Positions 9,250-18,215 are shown, counted from the stretch's first letter. The stretch: 64,000 nt of DNA from Nocardia sp. CC227C (GCF_030767025.1 NZ_JASITE010000024.1:1-64000); one strand, 5' to 3'. The notes: generated by a model not told the origin, from the sequence alone. Numbers and translations are program-made.

Positions 9250-9581
9250 GCGACCACCCACCTCACATCATCGATCGCATCCGGACATTACGCCCAGCCG
9301 CACGGCCGCGGCCGGAACGCGCCCGCCGCACCACGGGACCGGGACCGCCGCCGGGTGCGTCCCGCCGCGGTACCTCGATTCGGTCGACGCGGACGCGTCC
9401 CGAAGCGACCGCCGGGGCGTACTCGCCACCCGGCGCGGACGCCGACGAAGGATGCCGCCTCGCCACCGGTGCCGGGACGCACGGGTGCACAGCGACCCGC
9501 CCGGCGTGCGATGCCGACGGCGGATGGGCAGGTCGGCCGAAGTCCTACCGGCGCGACCGGGCAACACCCCCGCGCGGGCGG
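9250..9581. other. 332-bp stretch with no convincing gene
   Basis: This gap lies between the sigJ start and the end of the lipoprotein gene, so it should hold the sigJ promoter. A TAATGT box on the minus strand about 30 bases before sigJ is a weak candidate for the -10 element. Open frames on both strands are arginine/proline-rich GC artefacts. No repeat or RNA structure stood out. Confidence 0.5.
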
Positions 9582-10013
9582 TTACTCCGCGGCGACCCGG
9601 ATGGCAACGGCGACCGGGGTGTCGGTGTAGGAGCTGGCGAGGCAGGCGAGTTTGGCGGTGCCGAGGGCCATGTTGGGGCTGCCCTCCAGCTGGGAGCCGG
9701 GATGGGCGGCGAGGACCTGGTCGATGACCTCTTTCTGGGTGTCGTCGGTGAGGTCGCGGAACTGGCCGCAGGTGGTGTGCGCACCGTCGGCGGTGCTCTG
9801 CTTGGCCGCGGCCGGGGCGGTGGGTGCGGTCGCGGGCGGTTCCACGTAGGTGAAGGAGGTAGTGGTGGGTGCCGCGGTCGTCTCGGCCGCGGTCGTGGTG
9901 GACGTCGCCGCTCGGCCGAGTCCGCTCACATCACTCGATTCATCCGACCCACAGCCGGATAGTCCCAGCGCCAGCGCGCCGAACACGCAGGCGACAACCG
10001 ACATTCGCTTCAT
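9582..10013 (-). CDS. putative lipoprotein with Thr/Ala-rich linker
   Basis: A 143-residue secreted lipoprotein. A short basic start (MKRMS), a hydrophobic segment and the lipobox LSGC with the lipidated cysteine at 21 predict anchoring to the outer face of the cytoplasmic membrane. Residues 35-75 are a Thr/Ala/Pro-rich linker. The remaining ~65 residues form a small helical domain with two cysteines (TTCGQF, KLACLA) that may pair. I do not recognise the family beyond a general actinobacterial lipoprotein. It has no operon partner: the AraC gene upstream is 122 bases away and could be read through. Confidence 0.7.
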   Translation of the reverse strand: MKRMSVVACVFGALALGLSGCGSDESSDVSGLGRAATSTTTAAETTAAPTTTSFTYVEPPATAPTAPAAAKQSTADGAHTTCGQFRDLTDDTQKEVIDQVLAAHPGSQLEGSPNMALGTAKLACLASSYTDTPVAVAIRVAAE

Positions 10014-10135
10014 ACCGTGCTTTCCGAGCTCTCCGAGTGCAGTTCAGAACGCCGGACCTGCCCGACGCTCGCAGCAGCGTACCGGGTGGACGCTCCGCCC
10101 GGGAGGGGACCAGCGAACAGGACGGTCGCTACAGG

Positions 10136-11110
10136 TCACCGGCCATTCGCCGGCGAACAGGAGCCCGCCGCCGACCGCCGCCATTCCCGCGGCGTCATGC
10201 CGTACGCCGCGCGGAACCGGCGCGCGAAATGCGACGCGTCCCGGAAGCCCCACGCACTCGCGACGAGACCGATCGACCGATGCGCGTACTCGGGTCGCGC
10301 GAGATCGGCGCGCACCCGCTCCAGCCGCTCCGCGATGATCCACTGCTCCAGGCTGAGATCCGCTCCGGCACACAGCTTGTACAGGTAGCGCACCGAGATA
10401 CTGTGCGCCCGGGCGATGGATTCCGCGCCCAACAGCGGATCGGCCAGATGATCTCGCACGTACTCGCGGATGCGGCCGAGCAGGAGCGCGGCCGGTACCG
10501 CACCCCCGTCACCGGCGGTGACACCGGCCGCCGAGGTCAGCAGCGCGCGGGCCAACTCCACTGTGGCACTGGCGGTTTCCCGCACCGCCAGATCGGCCGC
10601 GAGCGCCTCGGCGGAAGCCGCCAGCATCATGGTGTGTGCGCGGACCAGCGGATAGAGCGGACTGGCCGGAGCCCGGCGCATGGCGGTGCGGATCACCTCG
10701 AACGGCAGGGCCAGCGCATCCAGCGGCAGCAGCAGAGCCGTCAACCCGCGCTCCCGCCAGGCCAGTTCGTAGGGGGCATTGAGATCCAAGAGGCACAGTG
10801 CGCCCTCGGAAACCACCTCTGTCGTCGTGTCGCAGCGATGTTCGATGGCGGCCTGCCCCACGACGAAACCCAACGTCGGGGCCGGCTCACAGCGAACGTG
10901 CCGCTCGGTGCGCACCAGCCGCAGCGCGGAGCTGCGCGCCTGATACAGCCCGATACCGCCCAGCTCCCATGCCTCCAGATATGCGGACATCGGTCCGTCG
11001 GACTGTTCGGGCAGCACGTCTTGCGGACCGGCGATGGCCCGCACCGTCTCCCTCGCCCTCTCCACCCGCTGGTCCGGCTCTATGCCGTCGGTGTCGAGCA
11101 GCACTACCAC
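10136..11110 (-). CDS. AraC-family transcriptional regulator
   Basis: About 324 residues. The C-terminal 100 hold the two helix-turn-helix units of the AraC/XylS family, ending HFARRFRAAYGMTPREWRR. The N-terminal ~200 residues match the AraC-type ligand-binding domain seen in many actinobacterial regulators. I chose the GTG at 11110, because GGAGG lies six bases upstream and the domain starts there. An ATG 81 bases earlier would add an arginine-rich tail. The effector and targets are unknown, and no catabolic gene is adjacent. Action as a DNA-binding activator is inferred from the family. Confidence 0.8.
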   Translation of the reverse strand: MVVLLDTDGIEPDQRVERARETVRAIAGPQDVLPEQSDGPMSAYLEAWELGGIGLYQARSSALRLVRTERHVRCEPAPTLGFVVGQAAIEHRCDTTTEVVSEGALCLLDLNAPYELAWRERGLTALLLPLDALALPFEVIRTAMRRAPASPLYPLVRAHTMMLAASAEALAADLAVRETASATVELARALLTSAAGVTAGDGGAVPAALLLGRIREYVRDHLADPLLGAESIARAHSISVRYLYKLCAGADLSLEQWIIAERLERVRADLARPEYAHRSIGLVASAWGFRDASHFARRFRAAYGMTPREWRRSAAGSCSPANGR

Positions 11111-11423
11111 GGTGAACCTCCGCGAACGAGCGTGGCGGTCCACACCGCCACCGGCCGATCGTGCACTGTGGGCCCAATACTGGGCGCGCACGGTCGATTA
11201 TCGTTCGCGCGGTCGATCTAGGGTTGCGAAACCGGCTCCTTTGCTGGCTGGTGAGGAAAGACTCCCGCTCGCTGCTCGGATACGAATGTCGCGGGCAACC
11301 CCCCGGGGACCGCCTGTCGCACCCGCCGGACGACGTTGTCCACACCTGTGACACGCGGTCCCGCCCGCCGAGACCGCGAGCGGGAGACTCCTCGGTTCCT
11401 CGGCTGTCGTTCCTCGGGATGTC

Positions 11424-11777
11424 TCAGTTCAACCGGCTCCGCCAGTCCGCGGGCACACGGTCGCGGGGGCCCGGCACCGGCTGATCCGCCGGATGGTGTG
11501 TCGGCGCGGCCAGTTCCGGACCCTCGCCGTACATCTCACCGGTGGCGTAATTCCAGTACCAGTCCTCGCCCGGTTCGTAGCTCTGCACGAACGGGTGGCC
11601 GGTCGACCGGTAGTGCGCGGTGGCGTGCCGCGACGGCGAACTGTCGCAACAACCGACGTGACCGCACTGGGCACAGCGCCGCAGATGCACCCACCAGCCC
11701 TGCGCCGCATCGCATTCCACGCAGCCGGGGCCGCTGGGGGCGACCGCGGGATCGATGCCCTGGATCTGCTCCGACAT
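11424..11777 (-). CDS. UBP-type zinc finger protein
   Basis: A 117-residue protein that is almost entirely one UBP (ZnF-UBP/BUZ) zinc finger. CVECDAAQ, RCAQCGHVGCCDSS, and HATAHYRSTGHPF supply the cysteine and histidine ligands. In eukaryotes this fold binds the free C-terminus of ubiquitin; its bacterial ligand is unknown. The ATG at 11777 overlaps the stop of the kinase gene (TGATG) and has GGAGG upstream, so translation is coupled. It is the third gene of an operon with a cNMP-domain histidine kinase and a receiver/TrxR-like fusion, suggesting a role as output or adaptor of that signalling unit. Confidence 0.85.
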   Translation of the reverse strand: MSEQIQGIDPAVAPSGPGCVECDAAQGWWVHLRRCAQCGHVGCCDSSPSRHATAHYRSTGHPFVQSYEPGEDWYWNYATGEMYGEGPELAAPTHHPADQPVPGPRDRVPADWRSRLN

Positions 11778-13249
11778 CACTCACCTCCGGTTTCGGGTTG
11801 TGCCGCGGCGACCTCCGCACCCGTGGGCGGCGTCAGCGGCAGACGGACGATGAAACGGGTGTCGCCGGGTTCGGATACGACGCGGATATCGCCGCCGTGC
11901 TTGTTCACCACGATGCGGAAGGAGATGTCCAAGCCCAGGCCGGTGCCCTCGCCCACCGGTTTGGTGGTGAAGAACGGTTCGAAGATCCGGTGCTTGATCT
12001 CATCCGGCACCCCCGGCCCGGTGTCGCCGATTTCCACTACGGCGCAATCGTTCTCACGATATGTCCGCACCGTGAGCGTGCCCCGCCCCCGCATGGCGGC
12101 GATGGCGTTGTCGATCAGGTTGGTCCACACCTGATTCAGTTCGGCGGCGTAGCAGGGCACCGGCGGCAGGGCATGGTCGTACTCCTTGACCACCTCGATG
12201 TGGTCGCCGATCTTGCGGCCCAGCATGACCAGCGTGCTGTCGAGCAGTTCGTGGATGTCGACCACCTGGAACGGGGCGCGGTCCATCTGCGAGTACTGCT
12301 TGGCGGCGTTCACCAGCGACGAGATGCGCGTGGTGGAATCGGCGATCTCGTTCATGAGCAGCTCGGTCTCGACCGTGTAGTTGAGCCAGCGGATCGCGCC
12401 CTCGAACACGCCGTCGGAGCATTCGGTCAGGGTGCCGTGCACCTTCTCCAGCCAGTCGATGTCGAATCCGGCCTGCACGAAGGTGGGGGCGATATCCCAG
12501 CCGTCGGCGATGCCGTGGTCCGCCAGCCAGTCACCGAGTTCGTCCTCGCGGTCGGCGGCCTCCAGTGGGGTCAGGGTGGGAGCCTTGCCGACCTGCGCGG
12601 CCGCCTCCTCCTGCAACTGCACCAGCGACTCGAGCGTCTGGGAGTCGAATTTGCCGTGCGCCATCATCTTCAGCTTGTGCCGCATCCCGGCCACCCGCTC
12701 CCGCAGCGAGGAGGTGGCCCGCACGGCCGCCGCGGCGGGATTGTTCAGCTCGTGGGTCAGCCCCGCCGACAGCGAGCCGAGGGCGAGCAGCCGCTCCCGC
12801 TGGCCCACCCGCTCGTTGGCATTGCGGTTGCCGAAGAACACGCCCTCGAGCAGGTGCAGCGCCATGGGGAACCAGGTCTGGACCATGCGCGCGAAGGTGC
12901 CCGCGTCCAGCACGAAGAAGGTCGACGGCCGGGTGACATAGAAGGAGCCGGTGTAGTTCTGGTCGACCTTGTCGCCCATGTACGCCGACCACGCGCCCGC
13001 GTAGGAGCCGTGGTGGTCGGTGCGCACCAACTCGATCTCCTCGCCGCCCGACATCTTGGTCAGCACGACCTCGCCCTCCATGAGGACGTAGAAGCAGGTG
13101 GCCGGATCGCCCTCGCGGAACACCAGCCCCGGTTCGAAGCGTTCTACCCGGCCGTCTCGGCACAGCCACGCCAGCTGTTCGTCGTCGAGCTTCTCGAAGA
13201 GGAACAGCTCCTTCAATTCGTCGGGGTCGCAGATCAATCGGTCACCCAT
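11777..13249 (-). CDS. cyclic-nucleotide-binding-domain sensor histidine kinase
   Basis: A 490-residue soluble kinase. Residues 10-125 form a CRP-like cyclic-nucleotide-binding domain. The phosphoacceptor box THELNNPAAAA follows (H166), then a long helical spacer, and then a GHKL ATPase domain with N box NQVWTNLIDNAIAAM (372-386), G1 GDTGPGVP (408-415), F box FEPFF and G2 GEGTGLGL. No transmembrane helix is seen, so it probably senses an internal signal. GGAGG precedes the ATG at 13249, nine bases after the receiver/TrxR-like fusion gene. The receiver of that fusion is the likely phosphotransfer partner. The conserved boxes predict an active kinase. Confidence 0.9.
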   Translation of the reverse strand: MGDRLICDPDELKELFLFEKLDDEQLAWLCRDGRVERFEPGLVFREGDPATCFYVLMEGEVVLTKMSGGEEIELVRTDHHGSYAGAWSAYMGDKVDQNYTGSFYVTRPSTFFVLDAGTFARMVQTWFPMALHLLEGVFFGNRNANERVGQRERLLALGSLSAGLTHELNNPAAAAVRATSSLRERVAGMRHKLKMMAHGKFDSQTLESLVQLQEEAAAQVGKAPTLTPLEAADREDELGDWLADHGIADGWDIAPTFVQAGFDIDWLEKVHGTLTECSDGVFEGAIRWLNYTVETELLMNEIADSTTRISSLVNAAKQYSQMDRAPFQVVDIHELLDSTLVMLGRKIGDHIEVVKEYDHALPPVPCYAAELNQVWTNLIDNAIAAMRGRGTLTVRTYRENDCAVVEIGDTGPGVPDEIKHRIFEPFFTTKPVGEGTGLGLDISFRIVVNKHGGDIRVVSEPGDTRFIVRLPLTPPTGAEVAAAQPETGGE

Positions 13250-13258
13250 CGCGGCCTC

Positions 13259-14932
13259 CTACTGTTTCGCCAGGTAGCGGTGGACCAGCATGACGGCCAT
13301 CGCGCCCTCGCCCACCGCCGAGGCCACCCGCTTCGCCGACTCCGACCGCACGTCGCCGGCGACGAACACCCCGGGCACGCTGGTCTCCAAATGCCCTGGG
13401 GGACGGGGTAGCTCCCATCCCGCGGGCCGTTCGCCTTCCACCATCAGGTCGGGTCCGGCCACCACGTAACCGGCGGTGTCGCGGGTGACGGTGCCGTCGA
13501 GCCAATCGGTTTCCGGTGCGGCGCCGATGAACAGGAACAGCCGTTCCGCGTCGACCTTCTCCTCCACCCCGGTGGTGTTGTCGCGCAGCACGATCCGTTC
13601 CAGGTGGTCGTCGCCGTCGGCGGACACCACCTCGGTGCGGGTGTGCACCCTGATATTCGGGATCTGCTCGATCTGCTGGATCAGGTAGTGCGACATGGAC
13701 GCCTCCAGCGACGCCGCCCGCACCAGGATGTGCACGGTGCGGGCGTTGCGTGCCAGGAACACCGCCGCCTGGCCCGCCGAATTCGCGCCGCCCACGATGT
13801 AGACGTCGCGGTCGGCGCAGTCGGCCGCCTCGGTCATGGCCGAGCCGTAGTACACGCCGCGGCCGGTGAAGTCGTCCACGCCGGGGGCGGGATGGTGCCG
13901 GTAGTTCACGCCCGTGGCGATGAGCACCGCGTGCCCGGCGATGTGCCCGCCGTCGGCGAACTTCACCACCCGCGCCGAACCGCAGGCCTCCAGCGAGTGC
14001 ACCTCACGGGCGGTCACCAGTTCGGCGCCGAACTTGACGGCCTGCCGTCGCGCCCGATCGGCCAGCTGCGCGCCCGAGAGTCCGTCCGGGAAGCCCAGGT
14101 AGTTCTCGATGCGCGAGCTCTGTCCGGCCTGGCCGCCGGTGGCGGTGCGCTCCACCAGCACCGTGCGCAGGCCCTCGGACGCGCCGTAGACGGCCGCGCC
14201 GAGACCGGCCGGGCCGCCGCCGACCACGATGAGGTCGTAGAACTCGCCGGATGGGTCGGTATTCAGGCCCACGCTCGCTGCCAGCTGCGCGTCGCTCGGT
14301 TCCAGCAGCGCCTCACCGGCCGGATTGATGACGACCGGGCACTGGTCCTCGGTGGCCCCGGCCGCCGCCAGCAGGCGCGACCCCTCCGGTTCGTCGGCCA
14401 GATACCAGCGATACGGCAGCTGATTGCGCGCCAGGAACTCCCGCACCTGCGAACAGCGCGCCGACCAGCGGTGGCCGACCACCTTGGTCTCGGTGACCGG
14501 CCGGTGGATGTCGCCGCGCCACGCCTCCAGCAGGGCGTCGATCACCGGGTAGAGCTTCTCCTCCGGTGGATCCCAGGGCTTGAGCAGGTAGTGGTCGAGA
14601 TCGACCACATTGATGGCTTCGATGGCGGCATTGGTGTCGGCGTAGGCGGTGAGCAGCACGCGCCGAGCGTGCGGATGCAGGTCCATGGCCTGCTCGAGGA
14701 ATTCGATGCCGTCCATACCCGGCATGCGGTAGTCGGCGATGAGGACGGCGACCGGCTGACCGCGCAGCTTCATCTCCCGCAGCGCGTCGAGCGCGGCCGC
14801 CCCCGACTCCGCCCGCAGGATCCGGTACTCCGCCCCGTAGCGGCGACGCAGATCGCGAACCACCGCGCGCGAGACGCCCGGATCGTCGTCCACGCTGAGA
14901 ATGGCCGGTTTCACGGCAGCAGGTGAGGTCAC
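13259..14932 (-). CDS. fused response regulator/glutaredoxin-like/thioredoxin reductase-like flavoprotein
   Basis: A 557-residue three-part protein. A receiver spans about 10-135 (acidic pocket D15-D17, phosphoacceptor D67, K118). A glutaredoxin-like segment spans 148-215 with a lone cysteine in SARCSQVREFL. A thioredoxin-reductase-like flavoprotein spans 232-557, with FAD motif VVGGGPAGLGAA and NADPH motif VGGANSAGQAA. The redox-active CxxC of true thioredoxin reductase is absent: the equivalent site reads GVYYGSAMTEA. It may therefore be a phosphorylation-controlled flavin sensor or an NADPH oxidoreductase using another acceptor. It starts an operon with a cNMP-domain kinase and a UBP finger. 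The start is a GTG. Confidence 0.88.
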   Translation of the reverse strand: MTSPAAVKPAILSVDDDPGVSRAVVRDLRRRYGAEYRILRAESGAAALDALREMKLRGQPVAVLIADYRMPGMDGIEFLEQAMDLHPHARRVLLTAYADTNAAIEAINVVDLDHYLLKPWDPPEEKLYPVIDALLEAWRGDIHRPVTETKVVGHRWSARCSQVREFLARNQLPYRWYLADEPEGSRLLAAAGATEDQCPVVINPAGEALLEPSDAQLAASVGLNTDPSGEFYDLIVVGGGPAGLGAAVYGASEGLRTVLVERTATGGQAGQSSRIENYLGFPDGLSGAQLADRARRQAVKFGAELVTAREVHSLEACGSARVVKFADGGHIAGHAVLIATGVNYRHHPAPGVDDFTGRGVYYGSAMTEAADCADRDVYIVGGANSAGQAAVFLARNARTVHILVRAASLEASMSHYLIQQIEQIPNIRVHTRTEVVSADGDDHLERIVLRDNTTGVEEKVDAERLFLFIGAAPETDWLDGTVTRDTAGYVVAGPDLMVEGERPAGWELPRPPGHLETSVPGVFVAGDVRSESAKRVASAVGEGAMAVMLVHRYLAKQ

Positions 14933-14984
14933 CTAACGAGTATGGATGGCACGGTCGAATACGGCCGAGTTGTTCACCACGGGC

Positions 14985-15167
14985 TCAAATCCGGTGCTGA
15001 TGCACGAGATCCAGCTCGGACTGGGTGAGCAGTCGTTCCAGTCGCTCCTCGTTCGGCGGCTTGGACCGGGGCGCGGGCGCGGATCGCGCTTGTTCGTCGT
15101 CGGGGTTGGGAAGCAGGGGGACCCCCTTGTGTGCCTGCCTGCGATGAAGAAGCGAGCGCAGATTCAC
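14985..15167 (-). CDS. small hypothetical protein
   Basis: A 60-residue frame starting with GTG, with GAGGTGA eight bases upstream. About three quarters of its third positions are G or C, consistent with coding. The product is basic in its first half and ends ERLERLLTQSELDLVHQHRI, a plausible helix. I recognise no family. It lies upstream of the receiver/TrxR-like gene on the same strand, with a 52-base gap, and could be its leader gene. It is hypothetical and supported only by start signal and base composition. Confidence 0.4.
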   Translation of the reverse strand: MNLRSLLHRRQAHKGVPLLPNPDDEQARSAPAPRSKPPNEERLERLLTQSELDLVHQHRI

Positions 15168-15380
15168 GGCCGATCACCTCACGTTTCGTTCGGGAAGCTG
15201 GAGGCAGTGTCTTGCTTCGTCTATAGGACATTGTGCGCTGGCTATTACGGGTGTCGCCGCCACCGCACCGGAATGTGATCTAGTTGATTTTCAGTGTTCG
15301 GCCACATGTTCGATTGCGTTCGCCACAGCATCGGGCTCTAGGATTGCTGATACCCCTCGTTACATCTCCCGGAGGCAGCG

Positions 15381-15830
15381 TTGCCGAAGAATCTCGAAGC
15401 CACCATCGACATCGCCGCGTCACCGGACACGGTCTGGGCCGTCGTCTCGGATCTGAAGCGGATGCCGGAGTTCAGCCCGCAGTGCGTGCGCATGCAGCCG
15501 ATCGGCGGGATCAAGACCGGCACCTGGACCATCAATATCAATCGGGACGGCAACAAGTTCTGGCCGACCACCTCCCGGGTGGTCCGCTACGAGCCGAATC
15601 GCGCCATCGCCTTCAAGGTCAACGAGAACCGCACCATCTGGAGCTTCACCCTCGAACCCACCGACACCGGCACCCGGCTCGTCCAGCGGCGCGACTGCCC
15701 GAACGGCACCACCTGGTTCTCCCGCACCTCCATCAATGCCGCCATGGGCGGTGAACAGCCTTTCGAGGAGGCGCTGGTGCGCGGCATGAACGAAACCCTC
15801 GGCAAAATCAAGAACACTGTCGAGCGCTGA
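15381..15830 (+). CDS. SRPBCC (START-like) family protein
   Basis: A 149-residue single-domain protein of the START/polyketide-cyclase fold (SRPBCC), starting IDIAASPDTVWAVVSDLKRMPEF, the typical first strand and helix. Members bind hydrophobic ligands in a deep pocket; the ligand here is unknown. The start is a TTG at 15381 with GGAGG five bases upstream; a TAGGAT box at 15339-15344 is a likely -10 element. It stands alone on the plus strand, followed 51 bases later by the SIMPL lipoprotein gene with its own promoter-like box. No signal peptide is seen. Confidence 0.82.
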   Translation: MPKNLEATIDIAASPDTVWAVVSDLKRMPEFSPQCVRMQPIGGIKTGTWTININRDGNKFWPTTSRVVRYEPNRAIAFKVNENRTIWSFTLEPTDTGTRLVQRRDCPNGTTWFSRTSINAAMGGEQPFEEALVRGMNETLGKIKNTVER

Positions 15831-15881
15831 CAGTCGCGTTTCTACCGGCGCGACGGCCGCGCGATGCGTAGGTTCGCTGCC

Positions 15882-16574
15882 ATGCGACGAATGACAGGCA
15901 TCTGCGCCGCGGCCACCGGCGTCGCGCTGCTGCTCACCGGCTGCGGCAGCGCGGGATCCGACCACGACCGCGACGTCACGGTCGTGGGTACCGGGCAGGT
16001 TCGCGGCGCGCCCGACGTGCTGAACGCCGATCTCGGCGCGCAGGTGAAGGCGGGCGACGTCTCCGCCGCCGTGGACGGCGTGAACGCCAAGGCGAAGGCC
16101 ATGACCGACGCCATGGTGGAAGCGGGGGTGGCACGCGAGGACATCCAGACCAGCGAGCTGTCGGTACAGCCGGAGTACGGATCCGAAGGCCGCGTCATCA
16201 CCGGATACCGCGCCACCAATTCCGTGCACGTCGTGGTGCGCGACCTCGACAAGGCCTCGGCCGTGCTCGACGCGGGGGTCGATGCCGGGGGCAACGACAC
16301 TCGCATCAGCAATGTGTCGTTCGATCTGTCGGACAACACCGAACTGCTCGAGGACGCCCGGGCCCGCGCGTTCGCCGACGCCAAATCCCGCGCCCAGCAG
16401 TACGCCGACCTGGCCGGACTGAAACTCGGCGACGTCGAGACGATCACCGAGGACAGCAGCGCCAACTACCCGCCGGGACCGATGCGGGCGGATGCGGCGT
16501 CGCCGGAATTCAGCCTGGAACCGGGCCAGCAGACGGTGACGTTCACCGTGAACGTCACCTGGAACCTGAAGTAG
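15882..16574 (+). CDS. SIMPL-domain (DUF541) lipoprotein
   Basis: A 230-residue lipoprotein with lipobox LLTGC (cysteine near 22 from the chosen start). A SIMPL/DUF541 domain follows, beginning VTVVGTGQVRGAPDV. Such proteins are exported, and their role is poorly defined; some bacterial members are linked to oxidative or envelope stress. I chose the ATG at 15882 because a TAGGTT box ends seven bases before it, the usual spacing for a leaderless actinobacterial gene. An ATG 18 bases earlier has no such signal. A bidirectional terminator separates it from the convergent fabH-type gene. Confidence 0.8.
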   Translation: MRRMTGICAAATGVALLLTGCGSAGSDHDRDVTVVGTGQVRGAPDVLNADLGAQVKAGDVSAAVDGVNAKAKAMTDAMVEAGVAREDIQTSELSVQPEYGSEGRVITGYRATNSVHVVVRDLDKASAVLDAGVDAGGNDTRISNVSFDLSDNTELLEDARARAFADAKSRAQQYADLAGLKLGDVETITEDSSANYPPGPMRADAASPEFSLEPGQQTVTFTVNVTWNLK

Positions 16575-16626
16575 GCCCGAATCCGATCCACCGCGGAGTC
16601 GACCGCGAGGGAACCTGCCGCCGGGG

Positions 16627-16649
16627 GTTCGGGTGCGGGGCACCCGAAC
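16627..16649. terminator. bidirectional terminator hairpin
   Basis: GTTCGGGTGC-GGG-GCACCCGAAC is a perfect 10-bp stem with a three-base loop. It lies between the convergent SIMPL (+) and FabH-type (-) genes and can serve both. Confidence 0.75.
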
Positions 16650-16653
16650 ACTC

Positions 16654-17682
16654 CTATTTCCAGTCGGGCAGCGTCACGACCTGCGCGGCGTAGGACAGGC
16701 CCGCGCCGAAGGCGATGAGCAGGGCGGTGCCGCCCGGCTTGGCGTCGCCGTTGCGCAACAGCTGCTCCATGGCCAGCGGGATCGAGGCGGCCGAGGTATT
16801 GCCGGTCTCGGAGATGTCATTGGCCAGCGCGCAGCTCTCCGGCAGCTTCAGCACCCGCGCCATGATCTCGATGATCCGGCCGTTGGCCTGGTGCGGGATC
16901 ATGGCGTCCAGTTCGTCGACGGTGATTCCGGCGGCCTCCACCGCGTCGCGGCACACCTTCTCCAGGGAGTGCGCGGCCCAGCGGAACACGGCCGTCCCCT
17001 CCATCGCGAGGTACGGGCGCACCGCGTCGGTGCCCTGCTCGTCGATCTCGCGGAAGAACTCGATCCAGTCCTTGTCCTGGCGGATGGCGTGGTGCTGGGT
17101 GCCGTCCGAACCCCAGATCGTGGGCGCGATGCCGGGCTCCTCGGACGGACCGACCACCACCGCGCCCGCGCCGTCGGCGAACAGGAAGGCGGTGCCCCGA
17201 TCCTTGGGGTTGACGGTGTCGGTGAGCTTCTCGACGCCGACCACCAGCACGTGCCGCGCGGTACCGCCCTTGACCAGATCCGACGCCATGGCCAGTGCGT
17301 GGCAGAACCCGGCGCATCCGGCGGAGACGTCGAAGGCGGCGGCCCCGGTGATGCCGAGTTCGGTGGCGACCTGCGGGGCGGCGGCCGGGGTGAGCAGCAG
17401 CCAGGTGGAGGTGGCGACGATGACGCAGTCGATCTCGGCGGCCTCGATCTCGGCGGCCTCGATGGCGTCGCGGCCGGCCGCCACGCTCATGCTCTTGACC
17501 GTCTCGTCATCCCCGGCGAAACGGCGGGTCTTGATGCCCGAGCGGGTGCGAATCCAGTCGTCACTGGAGTCGATCGGTCCCGCGACCTCGTCGTTGGTGA
17601 CGACCCGAGCCGGGCGATAGACGCCGAGCCCAAGGATCGCGGTGTGCTCCGCCCCTCGAATCGAGGCAAGTCGGGCCGCCAT
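16654..17682 (-). CDS. fabH: 3-oxoacyl-[acyl-carrier-protein] synthase III (FabH-type)
   Basis: A 342-residue condensing enzyme of the KAS III family. It joins an acyl-CoA primer to malonyl-ACP to start fatty acid or related chains. The triad is complete: C123 in DVSAGCAGFCHAL, H264 in IPHQANGRI and N295 in ETGNTSAAS. I chose the ATG at 17682 because AGGGGAA lies just upstream and FabH proteins begin there. A longer frame adds 19 residues without support. A short duplicated AAEIEAAEI occurs near 76-84. The gene stands alone, divergent from a GlsB-type gene. It may supply acyl primers for mycolate-type lipids, but chain preference cannot be read. Confidence 0.85.
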   Translation of the reverse strand: MAARLASIRGAEHTAILGLGVYRPARVVTNDEVAGPIDSSDDWIRTRSGIKTRRFAGDDETVKSMSVAAGRDAIEAAEIEAAEIDCVIVATSTWLLLTPAAAPQVATELGITGAAAFDVSAGCAGFCHALAMASDLVKGGTARHVLVVGVEKLTDTVNPKDRGTAFLFADGAGAVVVGPSEEPGIAPTIWGSDGTQHHAIRQDKDWIEFFREIDEQGTDAVRPYLAMEGTAVFRWAAHSLEKVCRDAVEAAGITVDELDAMIPHQANGRIIEIMARVLKLPESCALANDISETGNTSAASIPLAMEQLLRNGDAKPGGTALLIAFGAGLSYAAQVVTLPDWK

Positions 17683-17892
17683 ATTCTTCCCCTTTGTACT
17701 GCGCGTCGAGCTGTCCTTCATCCGGTCCCCCACGGTCATGGCCTACACGACGCCGTAGACATGAGGCTTCCTCATATTAATCGGAACATAGTCCTCCGCG
17801 AGTGCGTATTCTCACAATCGAGGGGTATTGCCAAGTGCGTCTCGCCGAAAGTCGGCGGGGCTCACACCGTTCCTCGGACAAGGGAGGACAGC

Positions 17893-18165
17893 ATGCTCGG
17901 CCTCGGCATCATCGGCTGGATCATCATCGGCGGCCTCGCCGGATGGATCGCCAGCAAGATCATGAAGACCGATGCTCAACAGGGCATTCTGCTCAATATC
18001 GTCGTTGGCGTGATCGGCGGTCTGCTCGGCGGCTTCATTCTCAAGCTCTTCGGCGTGGACGTGGAGGGCGCCGGGTTGATCTTCAGCTTCCTCACCTGCC
18101 TCGGCGGCGCGGTCCTCCTGCTCTGGCTGGTGAGCCTGGTAACCGGCCGCCGCGCCGGAGTCTGA
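17893..18165 (+). CDS. GlsB/YeaQ/YmgE family stress-response membrane protein
   Basis: A 90-residue, very hydrophobic protein with three predicted helices: LGLGIIGWIIIGGLAGWIASKI, the glycine-rich centre around VVGVIGGLLGGFIL, and a C-terminal AVLLLWLVSLVTG. This matches the transglycosylase-associated/GlsB family, whose molecular role is undefined but which is often stress-induced. GGGAGG lies six bases before the ATG at 17893. It is monocistronic and ends at a strong hairpin. A second member of the family lies at 40975-41238. Confidence 0.85.
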   Translation: MLGLGIIGWIIIGGLAGWIASKIMKTDAQQGILLNIVVGVIGGLLGGFILKLFGVDVEGAGLIFSFLTCLGGAVLLLWLVSLVTGRRAGV

Positions 18166-18179
18166 GGTCCGGACCTCAC

Positions 18180-18215
18180 AGGGCACCGGGCGGCCTCGGG
18201 CCGCACCGGTGCCCT
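18180..18215 (+). terminator. terminator hairpin after the GlsB-type gene
   Basis: A 10-bp outer stem (AGGGCACCGG/CCGGTGCCCT) encloses a 6-bp inner stem (GCGGCC/GGCCGC) with a three-base loop. A smaller GAGGTCC/GGACCTC palindrome precedes it. No T-run follows. Confidence 0.8.

Noticed and set aside
11336..13411. 691-codon plus-strand frame opposite the kinase operon
   Set aside because: Shadow of the kinase and receiver/TrxR-like genes, which have full catalytic motifs on the other strand.
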